Source of the DNA: Paramacrobiotus metropolitanus
Lineage: Eukaryota > Tardigrada > Eutardigrada > Parachela > Macrobiotidae
DNA: 64,000 nt
Reading direction: 5' to 3'
Assembly: GCF_019649055.1 (NCBI RefSeq)
Contig: NW_026570225.1
Location: 806,001 to 870,000, forward strand
The stretch's first letter is position 1. Each line of letters begins with the position of its first letter. The notes under the pieces are model-generated. The model did not search any database and was not told the DNA's origin. It saw only the letters and a program-made list of their open reading frames with translations. A program made the translations under genes and the position numbers. Shown one piece after another: positions 27,401 to 37,188 of this stretch.

Positions 27401-29706
27401 CCAGCCACTGAGCTACTGGCATTTGCCAAGGATTTAGCATAATCATGAAAATCGCCGGTGAAACAGATCAAATAAAAAACTTAAACAACCGTCAGCATAA
27501 TTCGTTTACTACTATTTTGGCAAAATCGGGATCTTATTTAATCACAAGCCAGACCAGGCCAGGAATTTTGAAAAATAAGTAGTAAAAAATACACACATGA
27601 AATATTCAAGTTTCTTTTGCTGAATAGTCTACCATAAAAGGTTGTAGCAGCTTTCGCTTAGTTAACTTGAAGGACACTTTGTTGCTTTTCTCCAGGCGGA
27701 TTTCTCACGTGCTCTTCAGTCACTTTCCGAAAAGTCCAAACGCATGACGGAATGGATATCCCGAGTTAAAGGAGCATCCAGTCGAATTCCAGTAAGAAAT
27801 TTAATTTACTGGCACATTTCATTTCTTGTTATGGCTTAGATGAAATACGTACTGCGAGCCTATGACATATTTTGCGAAATCACGGCCTACGCACTACATA
27901 CGATTGTACCCACGCTCTTAAGCCTTCGTCAGTGCTTCTGGCATATTTTTGAATTAAAGTTATCTTATTTCCTTTAGGAAACCGCTTTGGATATCGAGAG
28001 CAGTATTAGCGCGCAATGTGATCTGCTTGTCCAAATCATTGAGGACCAAAAAACTCAGTTGTTGCACTCACTGCAACTATTTAAAGAACAGAAGCTCAGA
28101 GAATCGCGTGAGATAGCGTCAGACTGCACCATTGCGCTGCAGCAGGCCACCGCTCAAATTCAATTTGGGATCGAGGTTCTGAAAGAAACCGAAGCGGTCA
28201 ACTTCCTTCAAGTAAGCTATAATCATCAATATCACATAAAATCGTTTGTAAAATTATGAGAACTTTTGTAACTCTTTTGCGGTTTGCAAATAGTTTACGC
28301 TTTGTAAATGAATTATTATCGCTATTTGAACGATATCATTCGTACATAATGATTGTACGAGTATTTCGAAATTGCAGTTTTCTGCATCATTATATCAAAG
28401 AGTGGCCGAGACCGGGGATGTGTTGGATAAAATACTGGACCAAAATAACTGGACACCGGAGCTCAGTGTCCGGCTGGACAGCCGGTCGGTGGCCAATGCC
28501 TTGCGAAGTTTGCATTTAAACCAGGTTTCCCTGCCCTCCGTACCGCGTCTCGACGTAGAACGCTGCCGCATTGTCAACGGCCAGATTAGCCTCGCCTGGG
28601 AATCCGAAGATCCCTTTAACACCGACTTCTACATTGTAGAAGTAGCCGAAAGTGGAGACGCCTTTACGGTAAATTAACGGCGGTTAGTGATTAGTCGTAC
28701 GAATTATTTTTAAACGAGTGTGTCTTTTCCAGAGAGCGTATTATGGATCGGAAACAACCTGTTGCTTGACCTTTACATCTTCTACCATGATCTATCAGGC
28801 GCGCCTCAAGGCTGTTAATGCAGCCGGTGAAAGTCTTTACAGTAGCCCTATCACTCTCCATATCGAAGGAGGTTCGTAAAAGCACATCATCGCTAGTGCA
28901 AACGCAATGTGCTGAGCAGTTCAGGAAAATATGAACTGCTCAGCGTTATTAAGTATATACTAATCCTGAGGAATTCGTAGTATTTTGTAAAATAAACTTC
29001 AGGTTGATACTTATGCTAATTTAGCGCCTGCATAAAGTTTGTGTTGCAGGGTATTTTACCTGGGAGCAAATGCCGATAAGTCGTGATATCGTGTTGACCA
29101 ATGCCGATCTAACACTGACATCCACAGCTTCCGAAGACATTGTTGTCTTAGCCAGTGCTGGATTCGTCCGCGGTATTCATTATTGGGAAATCCATGTGGA
29201 TCGCTACGATAATCATCCCGATCCGGCATTTGGGGTGGCTACAGCCGGTGTGCGCAGAGACACTATGCTAGGTACATTAAAACAGCAAATACGGGCAAAA
29301 TAACTGCAGCTGACTTGTGAATTTAGCGTGCATGAAGTACGGCAGACAAGTTTGCGATATAGAGTCTATATAATATCCTCTTGTTTTAGGTAAAGATAGC
29401 CATGGCTGGTCGGTATATATTGACGCCGCGCGCTCCTGGTGCTTCCACAACAACCAGCACATCAACCGCATGGAAGGCGGCATTGTTGCCGGCTGCACGG
29501 TGGGTGTGCTGCTGGACTTGGACCAACAACCTGGCTGCCTTAGCTTCTTTGTTAATGATGAGCCACAAGCTCCCATTCCGGCATTTCAAAATCTTCCTGA
29601 CGGTTGTGTCTTCTATCCCGCGGTGTCTATTAACCGCAATGTCCAGTTGACTCTGCGGTCTTGTTTAGACGCGCCCGCATCACACTATAGTCCATCTCCT
29701 GAGTAA
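15428..29706 (+). CDS. TRIM9: TRIM9-type E3 ubiquitin ligase, 8 exons
   Basis: A class I TRIM E3 ubiquitin ligase; relatives act in neurons on axon branching, netrin signalling and vesicle fusion. Exons are 15428-15854, 17996-18591, 27696-27791, 27978-28211, 28378-28668, 28733-28871, 29050-29271 and 29390-29706, giving 773 residues. The end of exon 1 is ambiguous: an alternative donor in the same phase lies 12 bases upstream. Domain order is a RING split by a Ser/Thr-rich insert of about 100 residues (LRCPACADLFKYPVMLPCGH in exon 1, TLTCPSTTC in exon 2), two B-boxes (LCETEPLCPASLYC..C and CPLHNHEYTMFC..C), a coiled coil/COS region (ISAQCDLLVQIIEDQKTQLL), an FN3 domain (…YIVEVAESGDAFT…VNAAGESLYS) and a C-terminal SPRY domain (GIHYWEIHVDRYDNHPDPAF, INRNVQLTL). 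Intron 1 holds a 416-bp TIR element and intron 2 holds two nested genes. The last RING cysteine pair is spaced C-x4-C, not C-x2-C. Confidence 0.95.
17423..17450. repeat. 28-bp perfect palindrome with CG-rich core
   Basis: A perfect palindrome with no loop, beginning GGTTTTTGCACG around a GCGCGC centre, in TRIM9 intron 1. It directly abuts, by two shared bases, the left target duplication of the adjacent TIR element. It may be a coincidental insertion hotspot or part of an older element. Confidence 0.95.
17456..17871. mobile_element. 416-bp non-autonomous TIR element (MITE)
   Basis: The ends are a perfect 24-bp terminal inverted repeat starting CACGGTATAAAAGAGATAAA (left 17456-17479, right 17848-17871). 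The element is flanked by a perfect 7-bp direct repeat CCGTAAC (17449-17455 and 17872-17878), consistent with a target-site duplication. No transposase frame is present. Superfamily is uncertain: 7-8 bp duplications occur in several DNA transposon groups. It lies in TRIM9 intron 1, just upstream of the second RING/B-box exon. Confidence 0.85.
18592..24244. other. TRIM9 intron 2, 5' part, no supported exon
   Basis: About 5.6 kb of intronic DNA before the nested Ly6 gene. No extra TRIM9 exon is needed, since the exon on either side joins in phase and aligns with the B-box-to-coiled-coil transition. A GC-richer patch at about 20640-20800 contains the palindromic E-box GGCACGTGCC (20675-20684) and could be an intronic regulatory element, but this is inference only. 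Otherwise I see nothing. Confidence 0.4.
24245..24947 (+). CDS. Secreted Ly6/uPAR three-finger domain protein nested in TRIM9 intron 2
   Basis: A small secreted cysteine-rich protein assembled from three exons: 24245-24311, 24375-24563 and 24712-24947, all joined in phase 1, giving 163 residues. Exon 1 is a clean signal peptide (IWSFLLFFVCATLV). The mature part carries ten cysteines and opens with SCMMCNS, then MLCRSATRYC, IQLNC, KHC, and ends VCFCNYDNCN. A C-x-C plus terminal D-x-CN ending is the hallmark of the Ly6/uPAR (three-finger) fold. No C-terminal hydrophobic tail follows, so there is no GPI-anchor signal and the product is probably soluble. Family members modulate receptors and ion channels; the partner here is unknown. 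The gene lies on the same strand as its host and has its own introns of 63 and 148 bp. The start is the only ATG giving a signal peptide. Confidence 0.8.
25909..26730 (+). CDS. Intronless single-pass membrane coiled-coil protein nested in TRIM9 intron 2
   Basis: I do not recognise the family. The open frame from ATG 25909 encodes 273 residues. After a short Ser/Thr-rich N-terminus there is one membrane segment (about residues 28-47, IILLFIFNFLTLLFLVIRVY). A long charged heptad-like stretch follows (about 48-165, including VEAKTKELTGLVEAKERLLT), consistent with a coiled coil. The tail holds a polar Ser-rich linker, an acidic motif (STEELDQIDC) and a basic C-terminus (NNPLSWLRRKTRDLKR). Its codon use and GC content are like the other real exons here, and an AATAAA lies 100 bases past the stop. 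It could be a retrocopy that gained function or a lineage-specific gene. Orientation matches the host TRIM9. Confidence 0.75.
   Translation: MDVIPTSIDCSSSQETISTPAQRTTIQPEIILLFIFNFLTLLFLVIRVYKAERLISDLLMQRTASQHGLESVQKDVESIKRHKLQKNINVMLQENIYQKVLVHVEAKTKELTGLVEAKERLLTSLAAKYQASFPEFKKAVHGLREEIAQLHVKLESEVSSLHFRLSSFSSPASSEQCLTSSSSGKPETLYVHRTILPEKNVNDEFVHVPGLGLISTEELDQIDCSFIGQKSSGKRKFRFNNPLSWLRRKTRDLKRPEDMVEEDRASFGPRSRM
26831..26836 (+). terminator. Polyadenylation signal AATAAA of the nested coiled-coil gene
   Basis: A canonical AATAAA 100 bases downstream of the stop codon at 26730, inside TRIM9 intron 2. It supports the nested frame being an independent transcription unit. No cleavage site can be assigned. 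Confidence 0.6.
26837..27695. other. TRIM9 intron 2, 3' end
   Basis: Intronic DNA between the nested coiled-coil gene and the third TRIM9 exon. The open frame at 26868-27182 is AT-rich, has no domain and is not supported. The interval ends in a pyrimidine-rich acceptor (tttgttgcttttctccag). Confidence 0.5.
28911..28944. repeat. Hairpin with 13-bp perfect stem in TRIM9 intron 6
   Basis: GCTGAGCAGTTCA at 28911-28923 and its exact reverse complement at 28932-28944 enclose an 8-base loop (ggaaaata). The stem is too short for a typical microRNA precursor. It begins 40 bases after the donor site at 28871. Confidence 0.9.
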
Positions 29707-30536
29707 CTGCGTTATTAAGTATATACTGCACTTTGCTGTCTGGAAGTCAGCTTTTATCTGACATGTAAAAAATTGTTTTTGTTTGACCTTTGACTTATCT
29801 TGCTATCACATATGTTTCGCTTGCATAGAAGTACGATATTTTATACACATAAGAGCAGAAGAAACAAAAAATAAAGATTCGTTATTCAGACCAGACGTGA
29901 GTTTCGGAGCACAAAAATCCTTTAAGTATCAGAACTCCACGTACGGGTTACAACTACTTATTTTATTATGTATTACGGACTATTACAGTAGTATTTTCTC
30001 ACGGGCAGCCGCACTAGATGACCAACAAACACGAGTATGCAACAAAATCAATGCCAACAAAAGACTGAAGAATGGACGCGGAAGCAACTAGTACGTAGAG
30101 AGTAACTTAAAATCTTAACAGATCCAAAATCCATCTTCGGTAATCAGATCTAACCAGAACAAAAACAATTTCGAACACACTGCCCAGTTTCAGTGAAATC
30201 TATAACAAAAGAAACCTCTCGTATAATCAACAAAAGGAACTTCTTGTGCAAAGAAATACGCAAGGAAATATACAAGGAAATGTGCCAGGAGACGTAAAAA
30301 CCCATTCCAAGTCAGCAAAAGAAGAATCGTTATTCCAAAGGAACCAACAGCATCTCGCGGTCTACAGAAGCTTATCTGTGAGAAAGACCAGGACACACGT
30401 TTGCTGTTGTGGTGATACGATATGAACAACACCTACTTTCGTTTCGCACGGTCACTTCGCAATAATAATAATAATTACAAATTTTGTCATGTCATGTCAT
30501 ATGTCTCCTACCTTGCACTGACGCCGGTCATAACTG
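29707..30536. other. Convergent 3' spacer between TRIM9 and RPA2
   Basis: About 830 bases between two stop codons facing each other. An AATAAA at 29870-29875, 164 bases past the TRIM9 stop, is a plausible TRIM9 polyadenylation signal. No other feature is visible. Confidence 0.5.
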
Positions 30537-33259
30537 CTAGTATTCCACGCTTTTGTAGTGAAAATCATCAACTGTATTGTAAATTTGTCCTTCTTGCGAC
30601 AGATACTGCAGAGCATCCCTATGAGGGACATAAACACATACGTCAGCAGCAGTCCAGCAACGCACGGGGCACTGACGATGAACTGTGTTACAACAGCGGA
30701 ATCGTTTTACATATTTCCCAGTTTCACTCACTCAATCAGCTGTTTGTTCCGGAACTGCGGAGGGAGTTCACTGATCATTAGCCGAATATCTCGTCCATTA
30801 GTTTCAGAGCCAGTCTGGCAGTATGCGAACACCTGTAAATGCAGATTATCAAAGCTGTTTTAGAAACTCCTGCCTTGCAAGCTGGCACACAGTCCTATGC
30901 ACCGCTCAGGGCAGGAAGAGTTCAAGAACTTGAATTTATTCGACGCATCCCAATAAATCAAAACAGTAAAGAACTTACCGCGCTTTGCATAGGCGTCAGT
31001 CCCAGAGGAGCAAAATGCTGCCCAACGGAAAAGCCACCGTCCATCCCGCTTGCCTGATAATCCATTAAGTCCACTCTGCTTGGCGTGCTGGCAACGAAGC
31101 TACTGCTGGCAGCGGGAAACTCCTGAGTCCCTGCAGCAGGTCCAGCCTAAACAGCAAACTTAATCAAAAACTAAAAAACACAAATTCCAAATGTCAAAGG
31201 TTAATAAAATTGAGTGAAATTATAAGTAGAAAAAAGACTACTTTACGATTTAGAAATAGTTGCAAGATTCTGTGGTGTGTGTGGCTTCCATGAGTACAAT
31301 AAAGCGCACACATGGAGCATATCCACAACAGCAATCCTTCGGAATACATTGATCAGGCTAACCTGAGCGCATTTTGCAATCATCACGTGGGAATGAATTA
31401 CATCGAGCATGTGGAAGGAGACCTCGTTAAGATCTTTCACACGCTGCACACTGTAGGCCGTCAGCATAACGTTGTCGTTGACAGACTTGACAGTGCCGTA
31501 CACACGGACGTACTGTCCCGTCGCGACTGCTGCCGCTTCCACTTCCTCCTAATTCAACCGCAACCCGTAATGTCCGTAAGGTGAATTGGACACCATTAGA
31601 AAATCTTTTACCTGCGATTCACCCCAAATTTTGGCTTCAAGGGTGGCGCCGGTTTTGTCGTCCAGGGTCAGCGAAGTGTAAGTGCTTGTCTGTCGGCACT
31701 CGCGCACCTGTGCGACCAGTGTCACCTGAAAATTCCAAAACTGGGCAGTGCCATTAAGTTCAACATAGCAATTTCACAGAAAACCTTTTCGCAAAAATTG
31801 CAGAAATGTATGAGTAGTTAGGGTTGAAATTCACGAGGCTTAGACCCATTTGTGAAAAGAAGTGAAATGAAAGTGAAATGAAGTGAAATGAAATGAAACG
31901 TGAAATAAAAAAATTAATTTAAATTGATTATCTTGGCTTTTATTACGGTTGTAAACAGCCGAAAGCAGTCAAAACATTAAATATTGCAACTGCACAGTAC
32001 TTGTAGAAGTTTCGAAAAAAATTTCGAAAAAATTCGTTGTTAGTGGATTACTAGCTAAATTTATTATTCAGTACAGACTATACAGTAAGTGCAAAAAGAT
32101 TTTGCAATTTGGTTTCATTTTTAGTACAGAATAAGGTAAAACTATTTTAAAATGAAATTAAGAGCAGAATTTTGACCATGGTAAACGGTACATAAGAACA
32201 ATGCGTACAAAAAAAATTTTCATTTCTATTCAAGAAAGCAGCGCAGTAGCGTACTGCGGCACGGAATTTCCTTCGAGTTACATGCTAGTCGTATTTGGGC
32301 GCGCGGCGCGCCTTTTGACCTTGTCCGCGTCAGGTTCAACTCTAAGCAGCCCAGAAATTTCGTTATTTTGCATCTGATCTAATTGCCCTGTAAACACCTC
32401 TAAAACATTGTTTAGTTATCCAGTGCACCAGATCCCAGTTCGACAAACCGAGTTCTTTTACCTAAGTACGGATAGTTTTTTTTTATTAAACCGAATTCTT
32501 AGTATTACTGGAACAACAGTAGAACTAAATCTTTTGCGGTTTGGCAAACTATGCATTTACGGTAGATCTCGGTATTCTGAAATTACCGGCACTAAAAGCG
32601 TACGAAAAACGTTTTTTTCTCTTCCAGTTGCAACATTAATGACTCCGCGGCACGCGCAGTGCTGCCTAATGCAGGGAATCAAATTAGAACCGGTTACACA
32701 GAAAAATACAACGGAGTGAACATTTTCATTGCAAGAAATATTGTGAATCGCTCTAATTTCGTCCGCTTTTGATGCTTTTCAAGCGGTTTCACGATTTCAC
32801 CATTTCATGCATTTCACGTTTCATTTCATTTCACTTTCACATTTCACGCGAGGGTCCGCGTGATTGTGAAATGAAAGTGAAATGAAAAGTGAAATGTGAA
32901 ATGGTGAAAGCGTGATTTCAACCCTATGAGTAGTAATACTGTGCAGTCAGTCACATGGCCGAACCTACGCGATGCACTTCCATGTTGCCGATTTTCATCC
33001 GATCGTGTTTGAGATCGGGAGAGGTCACGACTTCCGCAATGGTAACCGGGACCACTTCCATGCTTTTACCAACGCCCTGTTTTTCGACGTTTCGTTAAGA
33101 AAAATTTGGACGAATAAGAAAAAAAAACAAAGATCATTCAACAGTAATTGTTTTTCTTTACCTTGACAGCACCGTCCATTTGGGTGGCGGAAGTGGCTGT
33201 ATCTCCGGACAAGAACCCCCCGCCAACACTATGACTGCCTCCCGGCGGATAACTTGCAC
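30537..33259 (-). CDS. RPA2: Replication protein A 32-kDa subunit (RPA2), first exon not found
   Basis: RPA2 is the middle subunit of the heterotrimeric single-strand DNA-binding complex used in replication, repair and checkpoint signalling. Seven minus-strand exons join in phase: 33162-33259, 32969-33076, 31612-31725, 31363-31548, 30979-31146, 30732-30832 and 30537-30618, giving about 285 residues. The Gly/Ser-rich N-terminus (…SYPPGGSHSVGGGF…) is the usual phosphorylated region. Then come the OB fold (VVPVTIAEVV, KIGNMEVHR, VTLVAQVREC, TSLTLDDKTGATLEAKIW, YVRVYGTVKS, DLNEVSFHMLDVIHSHVM) and the C-terminal winged helix that binds repair factors (ALQYLSQEGQIYNTVDDFHY). The first listed exon starts in phase 1, so a short upstream exon with the ATG must exist beyond 33259. 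I could not choose between weak candidates. The second intron of this listing carries the hAT-like element. Confidence 0.92.
31819..32926. mobile_element. 1.1-kb hAT-like non-autonomous element in an RPA2 intron
   Basis: The ends read TAGGGTTGAAATTCACG on the left (31819) and CGTGATTTCAACCCTA on the right (ending 32926), an inverted repeat with a one-base gap. Perfect 8-bp direct repeats TGAGTAGT flank it (31811-31818 and 32927-32934). An 8-bp duplication and a TAGGGTTG end fit the hAT superfamily. The subterminal regions are built from tandem GTGAAATGAAA-type words on one strand at the left and as an inverted pair at the right (about 32800-32910). No transposase frame is visible, so it is non-autonomous or decayed. 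It lies in the 1243-bp intron 31726-32968 of RPA2 and explains most of that intron's length. Confidence 0.88.
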
Positions 33260-35136
33260 CTTAAATCAGGCAACTCATAAATTTTTTTGAACATATAACG
33301 CCGTGTTACAACATATTGCGCAGTTCGGTCGCAATATCCTAATTCCTGTTTCCTGTGAAGGCTATGGCGACTGTGTCAAGTTGAATTCTTCACTGTGTTC
33401 ATTATATAAACCCTGTCCGGGCCTATCGCTATTAGAAATTACAACGTTTTGTTTCACACTGATAACGTGACTTCACAGCACGGCTTCACTTTTTAAGCGA
33501 TTCACAAAATGTGCGACCAACAATCATTAGCTGCAAACCGAAACAGACCGAAGGTTGAAGTAAAAACTGAAACCGTGAAGCATGAAGACTGATGAAAGAA
33601 GAAATTCAGAAGACGGTCTAAACTTAGGAACCTTGCCCTTAAACTGGCTAACAAAGCAAACGTACGAAGGCGATTGTTACCTGTCCCGGCTGCACGTGAA
33701 GAGTCGTTCCAAGGTATGCCACTTCCTCCTAAATAAACAAAAACACTGTATGCAACTATCTATACTTCTATAGACTTTTGATCAGAGCGAAAGAGATTCC
33801 CCTGTTCAGTAAACGATCGTACCTCCAAAATTAAACGAAGCACCGGAGCGATTCATTTTTTAACCTAGACAACCAGTCAATCAAATGGCAAAGGAATTTT
33901 TTATGAGCTGGCTAACTAAACAAAGATGAAGTCGGGACCTCGAAAACGGTTTTCGGAAAACCTTTAAAAGATTGGTCAGTCGTCTGACTGTTTGTAACAC
34001 TACAAAACTGAAAGTGGTACTGGTAGCGCGGAATATTACGACAGTTCTTTGTTACGATGTTATCACGTACACGGACAAAAAAATGAAAGAAGAAACAGAA
34101 ATCGCAGTGGCCGGCGCGTGACGCGCGTCGCGCCCTGGCAGTGGAAGTTGTGGCAGTAGATGTGAGATCGAAGCGGCACGTAACCGCTGCCATTGTGGGG
34201 AGGAGACCCAGGCAAACTGGATAAAGTTTATAGGTTGCAAAAAAGGTTAGGTTAGGACCTAGGTTAGGTTTTTTTAGGTTATAAAATGCAAACAGCAATC
34301 AGCCAAATATTACAGGCTGTCAAGCACTGAGGCACATAATTAACGTGATCAACAATAAAATTCATTACTAATGAATCATTTATAGCTTTTAAGTACAAAA
34401 ACTTTTATAATATTATGCACATCGCAGGGAAGTACTGTTCTATGTCAAACATCTCCCCAGCGCGATTAAGTGCTTCTAGTGTTTTACTGAGTCGAACTGG
34501 AAAAGTGTTTGACAGACAAATAAGGGAAAATGTGTAAAACCGGAAAACTTGTGAAAAACAACTATTGTGGATTTAAATGAAAGAATCCGCCATTCTGTCG
34601 CACATGTGAGGAAGTCTTAGGTGTGACAAGTAAACATTTTATGATTCGAGGCTCGTTAAATAGCGGCAAAAGTAATAACAGCTCAAAGCCGATGGGGCTT
34701 TAAAAAATAAATGTGACCGGATGCAGTTGAAGTATTCTACTGTCGTGCGGTGTGACGCCAGCGCTCGAGGCAAAATGCTTGTTGATATAAGTATATTAAT
34801 ACTTACTGTATAACCACCATATCAGCGTAAACTAAACTAGTAATTAGGGTATTTGCTGATTTGTATCACGTTGCGAATGAAGTTCTTTGAATATGCTGTT
34901 GTTACATGACAGAAAGCGGTGTTGTTCCTGATACTCTGTACAGATACACATCGACGTTAGGCATTTAAATTTTTTTAAAGTAGTGTTTTTATTATGTGCT
35001 TAACGCTTTCCAATTTCTGCACCCAGCTGTTTTGCGAATATTTCTTAATTCTCCTAATTATAGTTAAATTACTTTACTGCTAAGCAAACCCTCGCATTTT
35101 GTCCTGTGTGTTCCCGTTATTTCAACTCCGTATGCT
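33260..35136. other. Divergent region between RPA2 and the GPCR gene
   Basis: This should contain the missing first exon and promoter of RPA2 (minus strand) and the promoter of the GPCR gene (plus strand). No exon can be placed with confidence. A short run of TTAGG-like units (ggttaggttagg…ggttagg) occurs at 34244-34276. Apart from that I see nothing. Confidence 0.45.
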
Positions 35137-37188
35137 ATGGATCCATCAGGAAGCGGCGGATTCGATTTGTCTGCCAATACAACTGGTGAAAATAGCGGTA
35201 GTGTGAATATTACATCCATTGAAATACAATGTGGTCTTCCTGTCCAAGTTGCATACGAAAGTAGTGATAACCCCACTAACTGGGTTGAATTTGTTTTCTA
35301 CCCCATCCTTCTACTCTTCTGCACCGTGGGCAACATACTGAATCTGTTAGTGCTGGGAACGGAGAGGAATAAAACCACCACCAGTGTTTTTCTTATATGG
35401 TTAGCCCTTTCCGATTTGTGCATCCTGTAAGTGAATATTTCTTTATGCCTTATACAATAAATCAGTAGTATAAAAAGCCGTTATGTTTACACAACAAGCA
35501 ACACTTAGACACGTTCTGTACTTATTTTCACGTAATTTTTATGTGTAACTGTCAGTATTAACTGTAAGGGAGGCAGTGTACATGTGTTATAATGCATACA
35601 ATATATATGTATTGTACGCATTGTATTATTTCGTCGCCTGCAATTTTTTGTTGCAGCTGGCTATATCTTCCGATTTACATCATCAAAGTCAGTCCTGCTG
35701 CCATGGACAATCCTAACGACGAAGAAGGCTACGCCAATTTCGGAGGAGCACAATCGTGGTTGTCGGAAGCATGCATACAGTTTTCTGACTGGTAATGCTG
35801 ATAGTACTGTACTATTTTATAACATAATAAACATATAGCTATTAAGTTTTTCCTTGCGCTTTGTAACTCTGTGACAAGTTGCCCAAATGAAGTCCATGGC
35901 ATATACATACACGTGAATGATGTGATGGCTAAGATTTAAACTACACAAGAATTAAAACCTAGAGTAGTTAGTTACCACTTTTGACATGAAAGAGCAAAAC
36001 TTTTCCGTTGTAGGACTTTAATCGCTTTTTCCATTGAACGGTTTATTGCGGTTTCGAATCCATTGGGTCGTGTATATAAATACAAGATGGGAAGACAAAT
36101 ATGTACGACGGCAATAATCGAGCTGGGTCTTCTCATTCTGGCGCTGGCCGCGACTGTGGAGAATGCCGCAACATGGTATTATATTCTGGTTAAAGGAAAC
36201 GACAACTCTGAAAATTCTGCATGGCTTCATAATTGGAAAAACGTACAGCTTCAGTTTGAGGTATTTATAAAATTGTCCTGATGTAGATTTACGGTCAAAC
36301 ATGAATCCGTTTGAGCATAGTACTGAGCATACCGTACATTACAGACTTTCGTATGTTGTGACCGGACCGGAAGTACTGCAAATTAATTGTTATCACCGAA
36401 CTTGCAGCGGAGGGTTGACCTTCGTTTTATTGCAGACTGGGATTACCATAGCCAAACTTTTTGTCTTAATCGTCTTAAACCTGGCGATATTCATTGTCAT
36501 AATGAGGCGGTACAAGGATCGGAAAACGGTGCTCCATGGAAGAGGTAGCAATCGAACGGTTATAAAAAGGTCAACGGTCACCGGCCCAGCCAAAGTGAAC
36601 GACAGCGACCAGGCGCAGCGTCGAACCAGTTTCCTTTTCCTGGCGGCATGTGTGTCCCTCTATTTTATCTTCCAGTCCCCGAACGTTGTGTGGAAATGTC
36701 TGGAGTTAGCCAGTAGAGAGCCCTTCTGCACATACCGCTTCACGCCGGAAGCCAAACAGGCATCACGACCTTTCATGCTTATCAGCGTTCTAGCCAACTA
36801 CTACTTGAATTTCATATTTTATTGTACTATTTGTAAGAAATTCCGCACCCACGTGCGGGATTTCTGGATACGAGTACGAGGTGAAACACCAGATTTCCGA
36901 CGCGGCAGCACTGGGACAGTTTTGACTGACATTGGATCGAGTACTAACTCTAGCAACAAAGTTGCGCGTCTGTCCGATACGCAGGCAAACGTTCTTCGTG
37001 GGATTATTTCTGCGGACAAAAAAGCCGATTTCATCGATACCAAACTCAACGAGCCAGTCAAGTCCCCCACTGATTTTGTAATTGTAAACAAAAATCTATG
37101 GTTAGTATTTCCAAAGACTTTCTTGGAAAAGCGAATTCGGGATTTCATTAATTCTGAAAACATAATTTTCCCATGCGCCGGCTTGTAA
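35137..37188 (+). CDS. Rhodopsin-class (family A) G-protein-coupled receptor, divergent, 4 exons
   Basis: A seven-helix receptor assembled from exons 35137-35426, 35657-35791, 36014-36260 and 36436-37188, giving 474 residues. The N-terminus has NTT and NIT glycosylation sites. TM1 (about 50-74) carries GN; TM2 carries LALSD, the conserved Asp site. TM3 ends in ERF in place of DRY (FSIERFIAVSNPLGR). TM5 is LFVLIVLNLAIFIVIMRRYK, TM6 is FLFLAACVSLYFIFQSPN, and TM7 ends YYLNFIFY in place of NPxxY. The Ser/Thr-rich tail suits arrestin or kinase binding. The overall pattern is nearest to invertebrate peptide (FMRFamide-like) receptors, but the ligand is unknown. ECL2 lacks the usual cysteine in this model, and TM4 lacks the usual Trp. 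AATAAA occurs at 37358-37363. The join 36260/36436 is the only in-frame option I found, though an unrecognised exon between is possible. Confidence 0.85.
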
